Source of the DNA: Pontibacter sp. SGAir0037
Lineage (GTDB): Bacteria; Bacteroidota; Bacteroidia; Cytophagales; Hymenobacteraceae
Assembly (NCBI RefSeq): GCF_005491705.1
Contig: NZ_CP028092.1
Span: 3,906,001 to 3,970,000, forward strand
Direction of reading: 5' to 3'
DNA: 64,000 nucleotides
A program made the translations under genes and the position numbers. Below the pieces are notes generated by a model. That model searched no databases and was not told the DNA's origin. It saw only the letters and a program-made list of their open reading frames with translations. Numbering within the stretch: the stretch's first letter is position 1; each line of letters starts with the position of its first letter. This document shows, piece after piece, positions 40,393 to 48,787 of this stretch.

Positions 40393-41643
40393 TTAAGATA
40401 CCACCTTCATTTGCGCCGGCAACTGCCAGATCTGATTCATTTCCTGCTCTGTTACCTTCTCCGAAAGCTTGATATACTTCTTAAAGGAGCTGTAATTGGA
40501 GTGGCCGGAAATACGCATTACCACCTCCGGCCGCATACCCTTCTCAAGAGACAGAGTAATGAAGGTACGCCTGGCAGTGTGGGTACCGATGAACTTATAC
40601 TTAGGCTGCATGTTAGATAGCTTTTCATTCCCACGGCGCTTATATAAGGTTGTAGGCTCATCGATCTCCAGCAGTTCCCCTAGATCCTTCAGATATTCGT
40701 TTGTCTTTTGGTTACTGATCACAGGCAGAGGCTTTAGTTCATCCTTATATTTTTCAAGTATGGCCAGAGCGAACGCATTTAGAGGTACCTGGTGCGGCTT
40801 ATCAGTCTTTACCGTACGAAGCACCCAACGGTCTCCTTTGATGTCAGTACGCTTAAGATTTGCTATGTCAGAGTACCTCTGCCCGGTAAAGCACCCAAAG
40901 CAGAAAACATCACGCACCTGGTCAAGCTTTTTATCCTTTGACAGATCCGCATTATACAATGTCATCAGCTCAGCCTCAGTTAGGTAGATGGTTTCAGCAT
41001 CTTTTTGTGGTGCTTTAAACTTCTTATAAATAAGGTTCTGGTGTAGGCCCCGGTCCAGTGCCCAATTCATGAAAGTCTTTACAATGGCGAAATCCTTCCA
41101 AAGCGTATTATCGGTATGCTTGAGTGTCTGGATTGCAAAAGTTTTGAACAAGTCGAAAAAGTGTAAATTAACAGTATCGAAGCTTAAGCTATATCGCTGG
41201 TCCTTGCAGAACTTCTCCAGGTGCTTTTTCACAACCTTGTATTTTGCAATAGTAGCTTTGCTGCGTTCAGTCGTATTTATATCGATAAAACTTTGAAAGT
41301 GGTCAAAGAAGCCCGAGGCTGCAGCGGGCTCTTTGTTAAGCTGGAAATCCTCGATTGCTTCTCTGAGCTCCTGCATAGTGACTGCGCTATTCCCAGCGGT
41401 AAGCTTGTTATAAAGCTTGTGGATGTCTGCCTTGAATCCAGCCAACCAACCGTTAAACTCTAGGCTGCCGATATATGACCGCTTCACGTGGTTGCCGCTT
41501 TTATCCGCCTTAGTATTCCAGTGCCTGGGGGTAATGTATTGCCCCGTCTTTATCTTGATTGTTTGAGTACCGGTACGCAGGTACAGGTAGATAGCCGTAT
41601 CCCCTTCGGACTTCGGCTTATCCAAGTAAAAATTTAGTGTCAT
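40393..41643 (-). CDS. int: tyrosine site-specific integrase
   Basis: A 416-aa phage/ICE integrase. An N-terminal arm domain (residues ~1-75), a SAM-like core-binding domain (~110-210) and a catalytic domain follow. Catalytic residues are visible: Arg256 (CFTGQRYSD), Lys279, His355/Arg358 (GTHTARRT), His381 (SGHSN) and the nucleophile Tyr390 (FKKYIKL). It lies 190 bases from the right attachment core, reading away from it. It should catalyse insertion at the tRNA-Arg 3' end. All domains look intact. Confidence 0.95.
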   Translation of the reverse strand: MTLNFYLDKPKSEGDTAIYLYLRTGTQTIKIKTGQYITPRHWNTKADKSGNHVKRSYIGSLEFNGWLAGFKADIHKLYNKLTAGNSAVTMQELREAIEDFQLNKEPAAASGFFDHFQSFIDINTTERSKATIAKYKVVKKHLEKFCKDQRYSLSFDTVNLHFFDLFKTFAIQTLKHTDNTLWKDFAIVKTFMNWALDRGLHQNLIYKKFKAPQKDAETIYLTEAELMTLYNADLSKDKKLDQVRDVFCFGCFTGQRYSDIANLKRTDIKGDRWVLRTVKTDKPHQVPLNAFALAILEKYKDELKPLPVISNQKTNEYLKDLGELLEIDEPTTLYKRRGNEKLSNMQPKYKFIGTHTARRTFITLSLEKGMRPEVVMRISGHSNYSSFKKYIKLSEKVTEQEMNQIWQLPAQMKVVS

Positions 41644-41689
41644 ACAGTTGCCTCTGTTATAACTTAAAGATACGCATTGTCCGAAACTT

Positions 41690-41708
41690 CGGAAATATAT
41701 CGGACGGT
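41690..41708 (+). repeat. right copy of 19-bp terminal repeat
   Basis: CGGAAATATATCGGACGGT, 18 of 19 identical to 15979-15997 and in the same orientation, 126 bases inside the right attachment core and upstream of int. Confidence 0.6.
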
Positions 41709-41833
41709 AAAATTTACTTTTCTTTACCTTTACTTACTTTCAATTACTTTCTAATCCTCATAATTGCCCTATAAATAAATATTTAGCGATAATCTAAAGA
41801 AAGCATGAATAAGCAACGTTAAAAAGGTGAGAG

Positions 41834-41849
41834 TCCCGGCGCGGCCACA
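41834..41849 (+). repeat. attR core (16-bp direct repeat)
   Basis: TCCCGGCGCGGCCACA, identical to the tRNA 3' end at 15918-15933 but without the rest of the tRNA upstream. Confidence 0.9.
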
Positions 41850-41885
41850 AGCCACTGTAAATTAAATTTTTGCAGTGGCTTTTTA
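41849..41885 (+). terminator. displaced chromosomal tRNA-Arg terminator
   Basis: AAGCCACTG and CAGTGGCTT pair around a 15-base loop, then T5. The left arm begins at the last base of the attachment core, so before integration this hairpin followed tRNA-Arg. Confidence 0.7.
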
Positions 41886-42043
41886 CATTTTAACTTTCTG
41901 ATAACCAGCTGATTTAAAGCAGGTGCGGCAGAAAGTAACGTTATATGCGCTACCTTCAGCGAAAGAGAATAAACCTGGTGCACAATCGGTACTGGAATCT
42001 TTTAAATATCTTTACAGTTGATACAGGAGAAAGAAAGATTAGA

Positions 42044-42448
42044 ATGATTATACCAAGCACGTTTATTAGACTTGATTACAATCCCTCTTCTGACGTGCTG
42101 ACCGTGGAATGGCCGGATGTCCATAATTATACATTGGCAGAAGTAAAAGAATCTTTGTCTGAAATTATAAAGGCTATCCGCTACTATGATGTAAAAAGGC
42201 TTTTAATCGACTCCAGAAAAACCGTTGTAAGTATAGACAATGAGAAGTATACAGTGCTGTCTACAGAATTTGCGAAAGAAATGCTGCAGACAAGGCTAGA
42301 GAAGCTAGCCAGACTGGAAAGCTCCAATATCATCAGAGAGGGCCAGGTACAGGAACTTGTAAAAACAAACAACACCGCTGCTATTGCATTCAAGAATTTT
42401 ACAAGCTCCGACGAAGCGCTTAAATGGCTAGAGACAGGCATCAGGTAG
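42044..42448 (+). CDS. STAS-like/SpoIIAA-like protein, chromosomal copy
   Basis: About 134 aa from ATG 42044 (MIIPSTFIRLDYNPSSD); the frame stays open upstream to 41945 but those residues do not belong to the family. It is homologous to the element-borne protein at 17456-17872. Alternating strands and helices, with AEVKESLSEIIKAIRYYDVKRLLIDS resembling the STAS/SpoIIAA strand-helix core, and TRLEKLARLESS. Probably a regulatory protein-interaction domain. It is the first chromosomal gene after the element. Confidence 0.65.
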   Translation: MIIPSTFIRLDYNPSSDVLTVEWPDVHNYTLAEVKESLSEIIKAIRYYDVKRLLIDSRKTVVSIDNEKYTVLSTEFAKEMLQTRLEKLARLESSNIIREGQVQELVKTNNTAAIAFKNFTSSDEALKWLETGIR

Positions 42449-42459
42449 TATATAACTCT

Positions 42460-42480
42460 AAAGCTCCCGTGTAGAGCTTT
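42460..42480 (+). terminator. short terminator after the STAS-like gene
   Basis: AAAGCTC/GAGCTTT with a 7-base loop and a following T. Confidence 0.5.
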
Positions 42481-42567
42481 TATTCTGATTTTTCCTGAAA
42501 GCACCTCACTTTCGCAGCTTTGATTTAGTCATAGCCAAGCATTCTAGTTTTTATTTAGGGTTTGTTG

Positions 42568-42966
42568 CTATACAAGTAAGCCCTGCTCGTGAAGCCAATC
42601 GAAAATAAGCATATCTACTGGCGATACTTTGCCTCTGTCCTGGTAGCTTAACCATACCACTTCTTCTATTTCTCCGGCAGCTTTTATTTCTCCGTTGTAT
42701 GCTCCGGCATAACAGGTCATTTTTACCTGCACCCCCTCCGCGTGGTTATCGGCCTGCGCCTGAAAAACGCCCTTAAAGGATACTGTGCTTTTGATCAGAT
42801 CAACATCCAGTTCTTCCTTTATTTCTCTGCAAAGCGTTTCTAGGTCTGTTTCGCCTGCTTCTCTTTTGCCTCCCGGAATATAATATTTTGCCCTGTCTTT
42901 GCTCCTGGTGCTCAAAATCCGGCCGTTCTTTATTTCTAACCAGGCAATTTTGTCTATTAAGCTCAT
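42568..42966 (-). CDS. NUDIX hydrolase
   Basis: 132 aa. The Nudix box G-x5-E-x7-REIKEELDV is complete (starting GGKREAGE near residue 32), so metal-dependent pyrophosphohydrolase activity is expected. The short form and the preceding YYIPGGKREAGET resemble the ADP-ribose/8-oxo-dGTP type, but the substrate cannot be told. It is divergent from the TonB receptor gene and likely monocistronic. Confidence 0.88.
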   Translation of the reverse strand: MSLIDKIAWLEIKNGRILSTRSKDRAKYYIPGGKREAGETDLETLCREIKEELDVDLIKSTVSFKGVFQAQADNHAEGVQVKMTCYAGAYNGEIKAAGEIEEVVWLSYQDRGKVSPVDMLIFDWLHEQGLLV

Positions 42967-43130
42967 GTGCTGTATTTTCTGAGAACGAAGTTCAGTAGTG
43001 TGTCCTGCTTCTGTATTTACTCATGCCAATAAGCCTCCATTTTATATGAAGAGCAAACACTTCACGCAAAAACACAAAGCTTAGTACCTCTTCTCTATTG
43101 TTTATAGCTGTACAGACTCTGTTAAAAAAT

Positions 43131-43153
43131 TTATTTAGATTAATTACAAATAA
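43131..43153 (+). promoter_or_regulatory. Fur-box-like palindrome upstream of a TonB receptor
   Basis: TTATTTAGA, 5 bases, TACAAATAA: an imperfect 9-5-9 palindrome (8 of 9 positions) resembling the Bacteroidota iron-box type TTTAGA-N5-TCTAAA. It lies 61 bases upstream of the receptor start, with another half site (ATCTAAATAA) at about 43202. Confidence 0.5.
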
Positions 43154-43213
43154 GCTTTGAATATTGGACTTTCCTATATTCCTTTGCAACAATTTATAAT
43201 CAATCTAAATAAC

Positions 43214-45583
43214 ATGAAGCTATCGTTTATAACTCTACTCTTTATAATTACGGCCTCTGCACATGCCCTCTCCCAGGGAGTGGTAACGGTAGGAGGCAGC
43301 GTAACAACTGCAGATGGAACAGCAGCAGAAGTAGTATCTGTAAGTTTGAGAGGAACAGGCATGGGTTCCACAACTGACAAAAACGGTATATATAAAATAG
43401 AAAAAGTAAAGCCTGGCACCTACACGTTCAGGGTTAGTGCTATAGGGCTTCAAACGATAGAGAAAGTAGTAGCTGTGCCTGATGAAGCAACTTTTACAGT
43501 AGACTTCACCCTGAACGAAAGTGCTTCTCAGCTACAGGAAGTAGTGATAGCAGGCAGCAGGAGAACCTTTAAAGTAGACAACCCCTCTGAAACACTCCGC
43601 TTAACTACTCCTATACTGGAAACGCCTCAGAACATACAAATTATATCAAGTGACCTGATTAAAGGGCAGCAAATATTTGATATGTCAGAAGGAGTATCCA
43701 GGAACGTAAGCGGTGTTACAATGCTGGAACACTGGGGCAACTACACCCGTGTAAACATGCGCGGTGCCAGAGTAGCTCCTTTCAGAAACGGCATGAATAT
43801 AGAGTCTACCTGGGGGCCTTTATCAGAAGATATGTCTTTTGTAGAAAGAATAGAATTTGTGAAAGGTCCGGCGGGCTTTATGCTGGCAAATGGAGATCCG
43901 GCAGGTTTTTACAATGTAGTAACCAAGAAGCCAACAGGCAGAACACGGCAGGAAGTAAACTTTACCTTTGGTAGCTTTAATACTTTCAGAGCAACGGCCG
44001 ATTTAGATGGGCAGTTATCAGCTGACGGTAAACTTCTGTATCGCCTGAATGTAATGGGGCAGCTAAAAGATTCCTGGAGAGACTTTGAGTATAACGACCG
44101 CTACTCCATAGCTCCTGTTCTTACCTACAAGTTCAGCGATAAAACGTCACTCACGGCTGAATATACGCACCAGTACTCCCGCATGTCAACTATTGGTTCT
44201 GCTTATGTGTTTTCTGCGCGGGGCTTTGAAGATCTTCCCCGTAATTTCACCCTTGCAGATCCAAACCTGAAACCATCAGATATGCGAGATAACAGCGCCT
44301 TCCTTACTTTTGAACACAAGTTTAATGACAAATGGAAGCTGACAGCTCAGACGGCTTACTTTAACTATAACCAAATTGGTAGTTCGCTTTGGGCAACAGG
44401 TGTGGCAACCAACGGTGATATGCAAAGAACAGTTAGCAGTTGGGACGCACAAAATATAAGCAAGTTTGGACAGCTGTTTATAAATGGAGAATTCAAATCA
44501 GGTGCTGTTACGCATAAGGTATTAGGAGGTCTTGATTTAGGCAATAAAAAGTACCTGGCAGACTGGAACCAGTATTTCGTGCTGGATTCTGGGACACCTT
44601 TCAATATCTACGCACCTGTGTATGGATTAGGTACTGATGCTATTCCAGTTATAGATCGTTCTAAATCACTTGAAGAGCGTGCTGGTGGAAATATCTTGGC
44701 CCAGAAATACGGTGCTATTTATGTACAGGACGAGCTCGGCTTCTTTCAAAATAACCTCCGACTAACATTGGCTGGTCGTTATACTAAAGCAGAAACTAAT
44801 CAATATACTTCTATCGTTAATAACGAGAAGTTTACACCACGTGTAGGTGTAAGTGCATCCTTGAATAAGGCTACTACTGTCTACGCTTTATTCGATCAGG
44901 CCTTTATCCCACAAATTGGCAAACTAGCTAACGAAGCAACAGTAAAACCAATTACAGGAAATAATTTAGAAGTAGGTGCTAAAAGAGACTGGTTTGGCGG
45001 CCGTTGGAATTCAACAGTCTCCGTTTATCAGATAACAAAAAATAACCAGCTTATCGGAGATCCTAGCGATCCAAGCCAAACCTTATCTTTGCAGCTTGGA
45101 CAGACACAGACAAAAGGCGTTGAGTTTGATATCAGAGGAGACATAACACCAGGCTTAAGCGCTATGTTCAACTATGCTTATACTGATTCTAAGATCACAA
45201 AAGATATAGATCCTCTTCTAGTAGGAAATTATGTACCTGGTTTCGCCAGACACATTACTAATACCTGGCTCTCTTACAGATTGTATAAGGGCAAACTACA
45301 AGGCTTAGGCTTTTCGGCAGGTTACCAGTGGCAGTTGGGCCGCTATCCTTGGTTTGTTAACGGGAGCTCAGACTCCACCCTACCCGACTACTTCAGATTA
45401 GACGGAGCCGTTTCTTATCAGTTTAGAAAAATCAGTCTCGGTGTAAATGTTAACAACATTTTAGATAAATACCTCTACTCAGGTGGCCCTTACGACTTCA
45501 ACTATGATGGCACCAACGACAGCTTCTACTGGCAAACAGAAGCTCCCCGAAATTATCGTGTAAGTATAGGCTATAGATTCTAG
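43214..45583 (+). CDS. TonB-dependent siderophore-type outer membrane receptor
   Basis: About 789 aa from ATG 43214, which opens a signal peptide (MKLSFITLLFIITASAHA). Residues ~25-110 are a carboxypeptidase-like regulatory domain (TDKNGIYKIEKVKPGTYTFRVSAIGLQ). The plug domain follows, with VERIEFVKGPAGFMLANGDPAGFYNVVTKKP, and a 22-strand barrel ends in YRVSIGYRF with terminal Phe. The plug wording matches the FhuA/FoxA-like siderophore receptors. The next gene, a PepSY membrane protein, starts 2 bases later, so the pair forms an iron-uptake operon. Confidence 0.9.
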   Translation: MKLSFITLLFIITASAHALSQGVVTVGGSVTTADGTAAEVVSVSLRGTGMGSTTDKNGIYKIEKVKPGTYTFRVSAIGLQTIEKVVAVPDEATFTVDFTLNESASQLQEVVIAGSRRTFKVDNPSETLRLTTPILETPQNIQIISSDLIKGQQIFDMSEGVSRNVSGVTMLEHWGNYTRVNMRGARVAPFRNGMNIESTWGPLSEDMSFVERIEFVKGPAGFMLANGDPAGFYNVVTKKPTGRTRQEVNFTFGSFNTFRATADLDGQLSADGKLLYRLNVMGQLKDSWRDFEYNDRYSIAPVLTYKFSDKTSLTAEYTHQYSRMSTIGSAYVFSARGFEDLPRNFTLADPNLKPSDMRDNSAFLTFEHKFNDKWKLTAQTAYFNYNQIGSSLWATGVATNGDMQRTVSSWDAQNISKFGQLFINGEFKSGAVTHKVLGGLDLGNKKYLADWNQYFVLDSGTPFNIYAPVYGLGTDAIPVIDRSKSLEERAGGNILAQKYGAIYVQDELGFFQNNLRLTLAGRYTKAETNQYTSIVNNEKFTPRVGVSASLNKATTVYALFDQAFIPQIGKLANEATVKPITGNNLEVGAKRDWFGGRWNSTVSVYQITKNNQLIGDPSDPSQTLSLQLGQTQTKGVEFDIRGDITPGLSAMFNYAYTDSKITKDIDPLLVGNYVPGFARHITNTWLSYRLYKGKLQGLGFSAGYQWQLGRYPWFVNGSSDSTLPDYFRLDGAVSYQFRKISLGVNVNNILDKYLYSGGPYDFNYDGTNDSFYWQTEAPRNYRVSIGYRF

Positions 45584-45585
45584 GC

Positions 45586-46758
45586 ATGACAGTCAAAAAA
45601 ATCATTGGAAAACTACACCTTTGGCTCGGATTTGCATCCGGGCTATTGGTGCTATTTTTGGGTATCACGGGCTGTATACTTGCCTTCCAGAAAGAAATTG
45701 AAAATGCCACACAGCCTTACCAATTTGTGGAGGCCCAGGAAACGGCATTGCTCCCACCCTCAAAGCTTAAAGCCATTGCCGACCTGGAACTGCCCGGACT
45801 GAAGGCACATAGTGTGAGTTATACCAAAGGCAAGGCGTCGCAGGTAAGCTACTTTAGCTTTGATCCGGAATACTATCATATTGTTTTTCTGGACCCTTAT
45901 ACCGGGCAGGTACTGAAGGTAAAGAACATGGACCAGGACTTTTTCCGGATCGTGATTATGGGGCATTATTACCTGTGGCTCCCCCCTCACATCGGGCAAC
46001 CCATTCTGGCTACTGCCACACTGCTGTTTGTGATCCTGATGATAACCGGCCTGGTGCTGTGGTGGCCCAAAAATAAAGCTGCCCGAAAGCAGCGCTTTTC
46101 TATCAAGTGGAATGCAAAGTGGCGCCGGGTAAATTACGACCTGCACAATGTGCTTGGCTTTTACATGACCTGGATAGGTATTTTCATAGCCATAACAGGC
46201 CTGATTATGGGCTTTCAGTGGTTTGCCAAATCGGTGTACTGGGCAGCTTCAGGAGGAAAGCAGATGGTAGAGTTTTACGAACCACACTCCGACACCACCT
46301 CCGTTGCCAGCAGCACCGTACCGGCTATGGACCGCCTCTGGCAAATGAAATACCCGGAGCTGCGCAACACCAAAGCCAGCCTGGAAGTGCACGTGCCGGA
46401 GGGCAAAGAAGGTTCTATCGAAACAGCCATTAACCCCGATCCAGGCACGTACTGGAAATCTGACTACCAGTACTACGACCAGTATACCTTGCAGGAGATT
46501 CCGGTTACACACGCATACGGGCGCTTTAAAAACACGACTGTGGCCGATAAGATCATGCGCATGAACTACGATGTACACGTAGGAGCAATAGGTGGCATCG
46601 CAGGAAAAATTATTGCCTTCTTTGCCAGCCTGTTTGCCTCCAGCCTGCCGGTTACAGGATTTATGCTCTGGTGGGGGCGCAGAAAAAAAGAGAGAAAAGC
46701 TGCAGTAAAGAGCAAATCAAAAGCCTACGCTACCGAAAAGGTACAGGTAGTGAAATGA
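45586..46758 (+). CDS. PepSY-associated TM protein (iron-uptake reductase type)
   Basis: 390 aa with four membrane segments: ~12-34 (GFASGLLVLFLGITGCILAF), ~137-160 (LFVILMITGLVLWW), ~190-212 (TWIGIFIAITGLIMGFQWF) and ~345-368. Two periplasmic PepSY-like regions lie between them; histidines such as KLHLWLG and the NYDLHNVLGFY helix may bind haem. It is of the PiuB/FpvG-like group that reduces siderophore-bound iron in the periplasm or inner membrane. It is 2 bases downstream of the receptor. A homologue is found at 58646-59839. Confidence 0.85.
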   Translation: MTVKKIIGKLHLWLGFASGLLVLFLGITGCILAFQKEIENATQPYQFVEAQETALLPPSKLKAIADLELPGLKAHSVSYTKGKASQVSYFSFDPEYYHIVFLDPYTGQVLKVKNMDQDFFRIVIMGHYYLWLPPHIGQPILATATLLFVILMITGLVLWWPKNKAARKQRFSIKWNAKWRRVNYDLHNVLGFYMTWIGIFIAITGLIMGFQWFAKSVYWAASGGKQMVEFYEPHSDTTSVASSTVPAMDRLWQMKYPELRNTKASLEVHVPEGKEGSIETAINPDPGTYWKSDYQYYDQYTLQEIPVTHAYGRFKNTTVADKIMRMNYDVHVGAIGGIAGKIIAFFASLFASSLPVTGFMLWWGRRKKERKAAVKSKSKAYATEKVQVVK

Positions 46759-46852
46759 TTGTACTAATAAATGATAAATACCGTCAAACTACGCGCTTTC
46801 TTTTAAGTTGCCACCGCTATACCTTAGCTGATAATACAATCGTAGAATTAAC

Positions 46853-47815
46853 ATGAGATTATCGCTAATGCTTGCCATGCTGCTTTTCCTGTCTGGCAGC
46901 CTGATTTCAAATGCCCAGACAGTTCGGAAACATGGGCAATTAAAAGTGGATGGCACCCAACTGAAAGACCAGCACGGAAATGATATAGTACTGCGGGGCA
47001 TGAGCTTTGGCTGGCATAACTTCTGGCCCCGCTTTTACAATGCAGGCGCAGTTAAGACTCTAAAAAAAGACTGGCACAGCACAGTAGTGCGTGCCGCTAT
47101 GGGTGTAGAGCCCAGAAACGGCTATCTGGAGAAGCCGGAGTGGTCTAAAGAAAAAATTAAAGCGGTAGTAGAGGCAGCCATAAAAGAAGATATTTATGTG
47201 ATCATCGACTGGCACAGCCACAACATCAACCTGAAAGAAGCAAAAGAATTCTTTACAGAAATGGCCTGGACCTACGGACAAAACCCACATGTGATCTATG
47301 AGGTATTCAACGAGCCGGATGAAGAGTCGTGGGAGGAGATAAAGCAGTATGCTACGGAAGTTATCTCTACGATCAGGGCAATTGATCCCGATAATATTAT
47401 ACTGGTAGGTACGCCACGTTGGGACCAGGACGTGCATATTGCTGCGGACGCCCCTCTTACAGGTGTTGACAACATCATGTATACGCTTCATTTTTATGCA
47501 GCCACTCATAAGCAATCGCTCCGCGACCGCGGCGACTATGCTCTTAGCAAAGGCTTGCCGCTCTTTATTTCGGAATCTGCTGGTATGGAAGCTACCGGAG
47601 ATGGGCCTCTAAACGAAGAAGAATGGCAGAAATGGATAGCATGGGCAGAAAAAAACAAGCTTAGCTGGATAACCTGGTCGGTATCTGATAAAGATGAAAC
47701 CTGCTCTATTCTGCTTCCGAGCGCTAAAGCAGATGGCAACTGGAAAAAAGCAGATATCAAACCTTCCGGATTAAAGAGCCAGGCGCTTCTAAAGAAATAC
47801 GCAAAGCAGAAGTAA
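46853..47815 (+). CDS. secreted GH5-family glycoside hydrolase (endoglucanase-like)
   Basis: 320 aa. A signal peptide (MRLSLMLAMLLFLSGSLISNA) precedes a (beta/alpha)8 barrel of the GH5 type. Family motifs: LRGMSFGWHNFWPRFYN, VVRAAMGVE, VIIDWHSH, the acid/base Glu in IYEVFNEPDE and the nucleophile Glu in LFISESAGM. These resemble subfamily GH5_2 cellulases. No carbohydrate-binding module or sorting domain is present, so it is probably periplasmic. The link to the iron genes upstream is only positional. Confidence 0.88.
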   Translation: MRLSLMLAMLLFLSGSLISNAQTVRKHGQLKVDGTQLKDQHGNDIVLRGMSFGWHNFWPRFYNAGAVKTLKKDWHSTVVRAAMGVEPRNGYLEKPEWSKEKIKAVVEAAIKEDIYVIIDWHSHNINLKEAKEFFTEMAWTYGQNPHVIYEVFNEPDEESWEEIKQYATEVISTIRAIDPDNIILVGTPRWDQDVHIAADAPLTGVDNIMYTLHFYAATHKQSLRDRGDYALSKGLPLFISESAGMEATGDGPLNEEEWQKWIAWAEKNKLSWITWSVSDKDETCSILLPSAKADGNWKKADIKPSGLKSQALLKKYAKQK

Positions 47816-47868
47816 ACTCAAACAGCCTGAATGCTGTATGGTATGATTAAATCATAAGTAAGACTACC

Positions 47869-48180
47869 ATGAAAGCATTATCTCTGATCGGCTTACTGGC
47901 AATGCTGGTGTTGAGCAGCTGTGGCCAGAACGGCAATCAACTTGTAACAACTGCCGACGGATCAGAGGTGCCTGCGGATGTTATGTTTACCACCAAACCA
48001 CTTATCAGCGGTGACCTTTATAACCAGCCCAGTTTTGAAAGTACATCTTTGGTTAGGTTTGATGCTTCGCAGGAAATACAGGTATTAGACACAACAGATG
48101 CCATATTTATAAAAGCCCGGATAGCCAAAGACACAACAGAGATAACAGGCTTTATTGCGAAAGCAATACTTCCCGAATAA
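47869..48180 (+). CDS. small lipoprotein, 103 aa
   Basis: The signal peptide ends in the lipobox LVLSSC (Cys near residue 18). The mature part is strand-rich (LVRFDASQEIQVLDTTDAIFIKARI ... EITGFIAKAIL) and may be an SH3-like fold. No family recognised. Followed by a strong terminator. Confidence 0.65.
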   Translation: MKALSLIGLLAMLVLSSCGQNGNQLVTTADGSEVPADVMFTTKPLISGDLYNQPSFESTSLVRFDASQEIQVLDTTDAIFIKARIAKDTTEITGFIAKAILPE

Positions 48181-48195
48181 GCTGAAAGTATATTT

Positions 48196-48235
48196 AAAAC
48201 AGGAAGGGCAGCTTTTAGGCTGCCCTTCCTGTTTT
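48196..48235. terminator. 17-bp perfect terminator
   Basis: Arms 48196-48212 and 48219-48235 with loop TTTTAG; A/T tracts on both sides, between convergent genes. Confidence 0.8.
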
Positions 48236-48251
48236 CACACTAGTACAATAT

Positions 48252-48632
48252 CTATTTTACCACTACACGCCGTATAGCGCTAAAGTTATCTGCCTCCAGT
48301 TTCACATAGTATAAACCTTTTGCAAAGCTGTTCAGGTCTATTGTTTTAGAAAACTGTGCATCGTTCCGAACAAGCTTCTCCCGGTATATTTCATTCCCGA
48401 TTACATTCATGATGCGCAATTCAGCTGTTTTTGCATCTGTATTAGCTAGCGAAACAGTAAAAATTCCCGTACTAGGATTAGGATACACGGAAATATCCTG
48501 CTCTTCCTGTTCAACAGCCAGGGCACTTTCTTTTTCTGTCTGCGGCACTTGCCCTACAACAGGCACCCTTACCTGTGCCTGCACAAGCAGCACAGTCAAA
48601 CAGGCAAAGAATAAAAGTATAAACTGTTTCAT
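48252..48632 (-). CDS. mini-protein consisting of a type IX sorting domain
   Basis: 126 aa: a signal peptide (MKQFILLFFACLTVLLVQA), a ~27-residue linker rich in Glu, then a complete type A C-terminal sorting domain starting ISVYPNPSTGIFTVSL and ending AIRRVVVK. No passenger domain is present. Length of the domain is normal. It may be a surface 'cap', a decoy or a remnant of a larger secreted protein. Confidence 0.75.
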   Translation of the reverse strand: MKQFILLFFACLTVLLVQAQVRVPVVGQVPQTEKESALAVEQEEQDISVYPNPSTGIFTVSLANTDAKTAELRIMNVIGNEIYREKLVRNDAQFSKTIDLNSFAKGLYYVKLEADNFSAIRRVVVK

Positions 48633-48787
48633 ATATAATTAAGTAATGTTTTTATTCCTATACTACAAATGTCATTCCATTATTAAAACGCAGGCAACAT
48701 TTATTTGTTCTTGCATTTTACCCTATTAAAAGGGTGCATTCACCAATTTTTACAACATAAATTTTGCACTAAATATATATAAAAATT

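Larger units (their letters stand above)
15918..41849. mobile_element. integrated phage-derived element in tRNA-Arg, ~25.9 kb
   Basis: The boundaries are a 16-bp direct repeat (tRNA 3' end at left, bare copy at right). The tyrosine integrase is the last gene before the right copy. Phage-type cargo includes terminases, portal, tape measure, a tail-chaperone-like gene, a primase-helicase, a sigma factor and a regulator. No capsid, tail-tube, baseplate or lysis gene is recognisable. The base composition is mosaic: the terminase, portal and arm-domain-fragment regions are GC-rich, while the accessory cassettes (16.0-16.6, 28.2-30.1, 32.3-32.9 kb) are AT-rich. Whether it can excise or be packaged cannot be judged from sequence. 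Confidence 0.9.
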
